A stretch of DNA of 47,830 nucleotides, taken from the NCBI GenBank assembly GCA_027600665.1, contig JADGJL010000074.1, positions 1 through 47,830 of the forward strand, in the 5' to 3' direction. The translations under genes and the position numbers were made by a program. Position 1 is the first letter of the stretch. The number at the start of each line of letters is the position of its first letter. Under the pieces are notes generated by a model. The model was not told the origin of the DNA and searched no databases. It saw only the letters and a list, made by a program, of their open reading frames with translations. The DNA is from Irineochytrium annulatum. Lineage: Eukaryota > Chytridiomycota > Chytridiomycetes > Chytridiales > Chytridiaceae. Below are positions 42,811 to 47,830 of this stretch, one piece after another.

Positions 42811-44400
42811 ATGACCGCCATGACTGAACACGTCCTGCCCCTTTGCATCGACCTGCTCAACCCCTGGACTCACTCCGGTCGCCTCACCCTCTACGCCACC
42901 CTGTTCGTCTCGCGGGCCACATTCGCCGTCGCTACGCTCCGCCTCCGATCAACCCTCTGCAGGATCGAGTCTCACTCCCACATCATCGTGCGCCGGGCGG
43001 CCCTGCATGGCGAGCGCTACCGCGAGTCGTTCGACGACAGCCACCTGGTACATGTCGACTCCCGCAGCCCGTCCGTCCCGGTCGCGTACGGGTCCAAGGA
43101 ATGGAGGTGGGATCTGTACATCAAGTCTTTGAGACACCTCGTCATAGAGAGCCAGGCGCCGAAGGGTCGAACGAGGCTTTCGCCAGCGACGATGATGCCA
43201 TGGCTAGAGATGGTGGACCGCATTGAAGTTCGCGTGGTGCAATGCGAGCTTGGGGAGGAGGATATGGTCGTGCGGGCCGAGTGGATGGAGTGGGCTAAGA
43301 ATCAAGTGAAACGCCCGAACGGGCCGCGACACCTGATCACCAACGCGGATTTACCATACTCGACGGTGGAGCATTTTTGGCAGGAGGTGAAGCCCTTCCT
43401 CATGGTGCCGACATCTATCACAACGTTTAGCCTCATCCATTGCACTGTGTCGCATACGCCAGGACGCAAAGCTTGCACCCTTCTCCGCCAAGCAGAGTTG
43501 TTTTGGAAAGCCGTCGCGTCCACTGGAGCCCGTTACCGCGAATTCACACGTCTAGACGCCGACATGAATGCGAGACAGATATCGCTCGCATTTGCTGTTG
43601 ATCTGCACGAAAGGCCCTTTGAAGAATGCGACAACATGGCGAAGGCGATCGGCTCGTTAAATGAAACATGGCCCACTCAGCTGATTGTCCGGAGGCGCTA
43701 CCCGCGATACCTTCTGAAGCTCGCAATGGATGCCTTCCCGCCGTCCTTCCTCACAACTTTGGTCCTGGACTTCCAAGAGCTTAACGAAGCGGATCTTACA
43801 CCCCTAGCCGCCCTGCCATCGCTGGCGTCCCTCCGCCTGACCTTCAACACGGAAAATCGCTTTTGGAAGTCTTTAGGTTCACTCTCCAATGCAGCCCTTC
43901 CGCCTGTTAAGCCTTTCTCTGGTTCCGTGACGACGCTTGGTAGGATGAAGGGGCTTCGCTCGCTAACCTTAGAGTGCGGTCAATGGGATGGCACGGGCCT
44001 CAATAGCGCCCTGGCTGGACTCGACCGGCTTACGCATCTCGATCTCACTCTCATTTCGAAAACCCTTTCTGCACGGGAGCCTGTCGCCGTCCGCCTCCGG
44101 TCGCTCGCGCGCATACGGCTCGCTGTGACGGCCGGCGTCAGGGTCGTGGATTGGGAGACCATCAGGGATGATGGCTGGCCGGCATTGGAGGAGCTCGTCG
44201 CGGTGATGTCGACGGCTTTGGTGGTCAGCGGGGAGGAGGATAAGAAGGGTTCCACAGTTGAGATCCTGAGGGCCGTGTTGCTCGACGTTGCCAAAACCCC
44301 GCTGCTCGCGTATGTTTTGATATCAACGGGAGTGAAGGAATGGCGCTTGCGGAGCTCGTCGGCGGGCGCTAAGAGGTTGAAGAGAGAGCTTATTCTTTAA
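42811..44400 (+). CDS. F-box/LRR-like protein of unknown function
   Basis: An intronless frame of 529 residues, starting at 42811 (MTAMTEHVLP) or possibly at the second ATG, 42820. The N-terminal 60 residues (LPLCIDLLNPWTHSGRLTLY, LFVSRATFAVATLRLRS) are compatible with a divergent F-box, but that is not certain. The C-terminal half has leucine-rich-repeat-like strands: LTTLVLDFQELNEADLTPLA, LPSLASLRLTFNT, LRSLTLECGQWDGTGL, and LDRLTHLDLTL. Such proteins often act as substrate adaptors of ubiquitin ligases, but I assign no substrate. It lies directly downstream of its own decayed duplicate and, unlike most neighbours, has no introns, which fits a lineage-specific expanding family. Confidence 0.75.
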   Translation: MTAMTEHVLPLCIDLLNPWTHSGRLTLYATLFVSRATFAVATLRLRSTLCRIESHSHIIVRRAALHGERYRESFDDSHLVHVDSRSPSVPVAYGSKEWRWDLYIKSLRHLVIESQAPKGRTRLSPATMMPWLEMVDRIEVRVVQCELGEEDMVVRAEWMEWAKNQVKRPNGPRHLITNADLPYSTVEHFWQEVKPFLMVPTSITTFSLIHCTVSHTPGRKACTLLRQAELFWKAVASTGARYREFTRLDADMNARQISLAFAVDLHERPFEECDNMAKAIGSLNETWPTQLIVRRRYPRYLLKLAMDAFPPSFLTTLVLDFQELNEADLTPLAALPSLASLRLTFNTENRFWKSLGSLSNAALPPVKPFSGSVTTLGRMKGLRSLTLECGQWDGTGLNSALAGLDRLTHLDLTLISKTLSAREPVAVRLRSLARIRLAVTAGVRVVDWETIRDDGWPALEELVAVMSTALVVSGEEDKKGSTVEILRAVLLDVAKTPLLAYVLISTGVKEWRLRSSSAGAKRLKRELIL

Positions 44401-44707
44401 GAGATTGTTTCTGATTTCTCGCTGGTATATTCCAGCTGTTATATGCCAACGGCCTTTCTGTCGAAAACAACTAGGATAGTATGCTGCATCCTCGCATTTG
44501 CACATTGTATATCAGTTCAAGGTCATCATATCTGCTTTTGATATGTCGTAGAAATATATCCCCCGTGCTCACAACCGATCAGACACGGCCTCGTCATTCG
44601 TCCCGGTCACCACGCTCGCCCCGCCCATCCGCTCTTCCCTCTCATCTCCCCTTACACGCCCCATCACGGTATGTAAGTCCCCTGGCCCCCCCACCGAGAT
44701 CCTGACT
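44401..44707. other. Intergenic region, nothing recognised
   Basis: About 300 bp holding the 3' end of the LRR-like gene and the promoter of the HAD gene. No feature is seen. Confidence 0.4.
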
Positions 44708-46783
44708 ATGCCTCTCTTAGCAGACCACGCTACACAGACTTTAAACACCCAATTAAAATCAAAACGGATGTGGCGCGACAGCATAGTGGAGGAGAATCTA
44801 ATGAGACGCGACGAAAATCGTCCAGCAATGAACCAACGTGGGGGCACTTCACCAGGCGGGATCCGCGATGATGCCGCGGAGTACATCTTCGAGCGGAATA
44901 CCAGAGGTAGGTCAGCTTATGCCGCGATTACTTACGAGAAGTGTAGAATTTTGCATGCGGGAAACTCGCGATGGTGGAGGCACCCATCGGCGGAGGAGGC
45001 TGGTGGGAGACCATTTCGAAAACGGGACGAGCGGCGATTATCACCCGACTCCGATCACCCGCCTGTGCATCTTCGACTTTGACTCGACACTATTCCGCTC
45101 CCCTTTACCAAACCCACGGTTGTGGGCCCCTGAGGTGCTCGGTACGCTCATATCTGATTGCGGATGGTTCTCGGAGCCGCGAACGCTGCAGGAGCCGTTC
45201 ATCCCGACGCGTCCGGATGAGAGTTGGTTTGATAAGGAGGTGTTGAGGGAGATTCGCGAGAAAATGGAAGCCATTAGGGAAAGGGGCGATACGCTGTTGG
45301 TGCTTTTGACGGGAAGGAGACACGATTTGTTTGGGGAAAGGATCGCGGAGATATGCAAAGCTTTGGACGAACAAAATCCCCTGAGCTTCGACCTGTAAGC
45401 TAAATCTCCGTTGTGCGTTACCTTATCCTAATTTCTGACGCGGTGTTCAGCCTGATTTGTCGCGAAGGCCACGATCCATCTACCCCGCTTTACCTACCAA
45501 CGACATTAGATTTTAAGCTTGCCGTCATCAACCACATGCTGGCCTCATTCCCGCTTCTCAACCACATCGGCCTATGGGACGATCGAAAGCGGCACCTCGA
45601 TCTGTTTGAGAGGGAGCTGCTCTCTCTTCAAAAGCGCGGCAGGATAACGACCTACGCCGTTAACCACATCATCCAAGACCCCTGCCTCGAGAAGTATATG
45701 CCGCGCGAGACCGAGAAGGACCTCGTTGACGACCTCGTACAGCGGTGCAACTCGCGGATCATTGCGGCCCGGGAGCGCGAGCGGCGGAGGGAGACGGAGA
45801 TAAAGCTCCTCGTCGCGCAGCCGAAGATTGTGGAGTCGCCACGCCCGAAGGATGCCGAGGAAAAGTACAACTCAAACTCGGCATCCTCGCTCGCGGGGCT
45901 AATGCGATCGTCGTCGGGGACCGCCCTCGCGTTCGAGGGGACGACGAGCGGGACAGAAACCATAACGACCAGCATCTCAAAGTTGTCCCTCTCCCTGCCC
46001 GATCTCTCGACCAACGGACACGCAACAGCCGTCAGCGCCAAGCGCGACCCCTTCCCAAATAGCGCCATGCCGCTCAAGCAGCGCCGGTCCTCCGCCTCCC
46101 TTTTCCGCTCCATTATCGAGCTCACAGAGAGCGTCTTCCTCACGGGCATTTACCTCGACGCACCGTCCCGCGCGCGACTGCTCGCCGCCGTGCCGCCGCC
46201 CGCGCGATGGTCCGTGCGGGCGGAACACGTCACGGTCTCGCAGGGCGTCGCGGAGGAGGAGCTCATCAAGCCGCTGGGGGGGTTGGGGGCGACCGTTGCC
46301 GTACGGGTCGTGGGGACGGCGGTAAGCAAGGGGGTGCTGGCCGTGAAGGTGGAGCACAAGCCGTCAGGGCCGGAGGAGGCGCCCGTCAGGCTGTCGGCGA
46401 ACGCGACGGCGCACATTACGGTGGCGGTCGCCGTTGGGTCGCACTCACGGGAGGTGAACAACATCACCGAGTGGACGCCGCTGGAGTCCGCGGAGGAGCT
46501 GATCCTGACAGGCGTGCTGACGGAGAATAAGCTGATCGGGCTTAAGGGGAAGATGGGGGTGACGTCGCTCGCGCAGCAGCCGAAGAAGGAGGTCTCGCTG
46601 GGTGCATTGGTTCAAAAGCACCATCCGACGCTGATGGGGAAGGAGATTGGCAAGGCCGTCGCGGTGGTGCAGGCGTGGATGGAGAAGACATTTATGGAGA
46701 ACCTGTCGCAGAACTTGGCGCACATTGAGCTGTTCGTCACAAATCTGCAGATTCGGAATGGAACGGTTGTAGTGGATCAATGA
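44708..46783 (+). CDS. HAD-fold 'Swiss Army Knife' RNA repair-like protein
   Basis: Exons 44708-44906, 44947-45394 and 45451-46783 give 659 residues. After an 80-residue basic N-terminus comes a HAD phosphatase-like domain. Motif I, LCIFDFDSTLFRSPLPNP, has both catalytic aspartates (DFDST); then LLVLLTGRRHDLF, LDFKLAVINHML and HIGLWDDRKRHLDLFE follow. This is the pattern of the fungal HAD_SAK family, thought to act in RNA end repair alongside ligase or phosphodiesterase modules. A disordered Ser-rich linker follows (about 300-395). The C-terminal domain, starting SVFLTGIYLDAPSRARLL with an AEHVTVSQG motif, could be a second catalytic or binding module. Substrate is unknown. The start is the first ATG of the frame; 44768 is an alternative. 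Confidence 0.75.
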
Positions 46784-47524
46784 TGACATAATAGAATAAT
46801 ATCCCCCGGCTTTAGCCAGCATTATGACTTATGAACCATTTTCCCGCTGAGCACCTTGCCCATATTATGACGAGATCACGAGAAGACGAGGAGATCGCAA
46901 CGAGGCTAACGTTTGCTGGGATGTTACTCGAACGAAACGTGTAGTGTACAGTTTAAAGGATGATAACGTTTGTCTGACGCCAGGAGCGGTGGCGAGGCTG
47001 ACCGGTGCACAGTGAGTGATCACGCGAGCTGCTGCAGGGATGTCGCCGCGTGTCAAGCCTGATCCGTGCTGGCGGAGGACGTGGTCGCGCTTTTGGTGGT
47101 GAGGGATGGCCGAGCAGGGATGCGATCGCTTCTTCACGCGTGGTGCGGCAGAGAGGCCGTGACGTTGCGGCGACGGGTCTGATGAAGGGGAGGGCGTGCA
47201 TGGGAGGCGAGGGAGGATGTCGGGATGTTGGGCGAGAGCGAGCTGGTGACCGAGGCGGGAGCCCTTATCGACCACGCGAGAGAAATGGTCGTCGTTGTTG
47301 ATTCACCTGAACTTACACGACCTCTCCAGTCAAGTCGTCGCAGCGCCGCAGTCAGGTCGACGCTTGGCGACGTCCATGACATTCGCATCGGGTGGAAGTC
47401 AGTTCAGTTCGTCGTCAAAGCAGTCGGCGTTTAAAGTGTTGTGTTCTGCGACGTGTTGCAGCAAAGGTAATTAGTCATATCACCTTCACGTAATAAACAC
47501 GTCGGTTCCCTTTCGTGCAGCTCG
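46784..47524. other. Region without a recognised gene
   Basis: About 740 bp. Several short frames on both strands (46865-47275 -, 47134-47388 -, 47225-47434 +) overlap one another, contain no recognisable motif and lack splice-linked partners. The right part should include the promoter of the frame starting at 47525. Confidence 0.35.
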
Positions 47525-47830
47525 ATGTCCACCTTCCGAGCCTCCGTCCTCCTCCACCAGCAAGAGGCGTCTCTCGCTTCCCTCTTAACCTCACCAAACA
47601 CTATGCGAACGGCGCGTCCATCGACGTTCCAGCCTCTTTCCCACCTTCTCTTCCCGCCTGCCGAGCCCGTCCCTGTCGCCCTCCTCACGCAGCTTCCCGG
47701 CGCCCATCGTCTACCCGTCATCTCTTCGCAACTCAAGGCGCCGGCTGGCCATCCGCCCCATAGGAAGTACCAAGCTGTCTCTGTTGGGGGCCAACTTGAC
47801 GCCCACGCTCCCCGTCTCCCTTTCCCCTCC
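47525..47830 (+). CDS. Open frame running off the right edge, unknown
   Basis: An ATG at 47525 opens 102 codons without a stop to the end of the window. It begins MSTFRASVLLHQQEASLASL and continues with LSHLLFPPAEPVPVALLTQL and RKYQAVSVGGQLDAHAPRLP. The Leu/Pro-rich, GC-rich composition is like other coding exons here. The competing frame at 47515-47763 is very Pro/Arg/Ser-rich and less protein-like. I do not recognise the family, and whether this is a real first exon depends on the next sequence. Confidence 0.4.
   Translation, partial: MSTFRASVLLHQQEASLASLLTSPNTMRTARPSTFQPLSHLLFPPAEPVPVALLTQLPGAHRLPVISSQLKAPAGHPPHRKYQAVSVGGQLDAHAPRLPFPS

Overview
This window reads as a gene-dense stretch of nuclear DNA from a fungus. 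Genes are on both strands, 75 to 900 bp apart, and most are split by very short GT-AG introns of about 35 to 60 nt. I joined exons by reading frame and family homology, and the joined lengths divide by three in every fully spliced model. The gene set (fungal-type HSE1, LCP5, RPC1, PMS1, a tetraspanin and a HAD 'Swiss Army Knife' protein) is fungal. Gdown1/POLR2M-like, SSX2IP-like, RAB3GAP2, SREK1-like and CSN4 genes are rare or missing in yeasts, and together with the intron density they suggest an early-diverging, possibly zoosporic (chytrid-like) lineage. The lineage is inference.

Layout, left to right. At 1-5190: the start of an unrecognised Met/Gly-rich gene (-), a Gdown1-like gene (+), and the E2 subunit of pyruvate dehydrogenase (+). 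At 5855-14149: the largest subunit of RNA polymerase III (-) and a mitochondrial PPR protein (-). At 14344-21149: RAB3GAP2 (+), convergent with a p21-activated kinase (-). At 21150-24600: a poorer zone with a coiled-coil gene (-) carrying a 40-bp tandem duplication, and a frameshifted Nup93/NIC96-like remnant (+).

At 24650-32320: LCP5/neuroguidin (-), COA3 (-), CSN4 (+), an SR-rich splicing factor (-), and the ESCRT-0 gene HSE1 (+). At 32437-39007: an SSX2IP/Msd1-like gene (-), F-actin capping protein alpha (-), and PMS1 (+). At 39631-46783: a tetraspanin (-), a decayed and then an intact copy of an LRR-like gene (+), and a HAD RNA-repair-like gene (+). A new open frame starts at 47525 and runs off the right edge.

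Most genes are unrelated housekeeping functions (Pol II/III transcription, mitochondrial metabolism, ribosome biogenesis, vesicle traffic, splicing, actin, mismatch repair). I see no metabolic cluster, defence system, CRISPR array or intact mobile element. Several neighbours are head-to-head with 76 to 120 bp between start codons and probably share promoters. The least ordinary items are the fungal Gdown1-like protein, a probable GC-AG intron in RPC1, the duplicated and broken coiled-coil gene, the Nup93-like relic, and the decayed/intact LRR-like pair.
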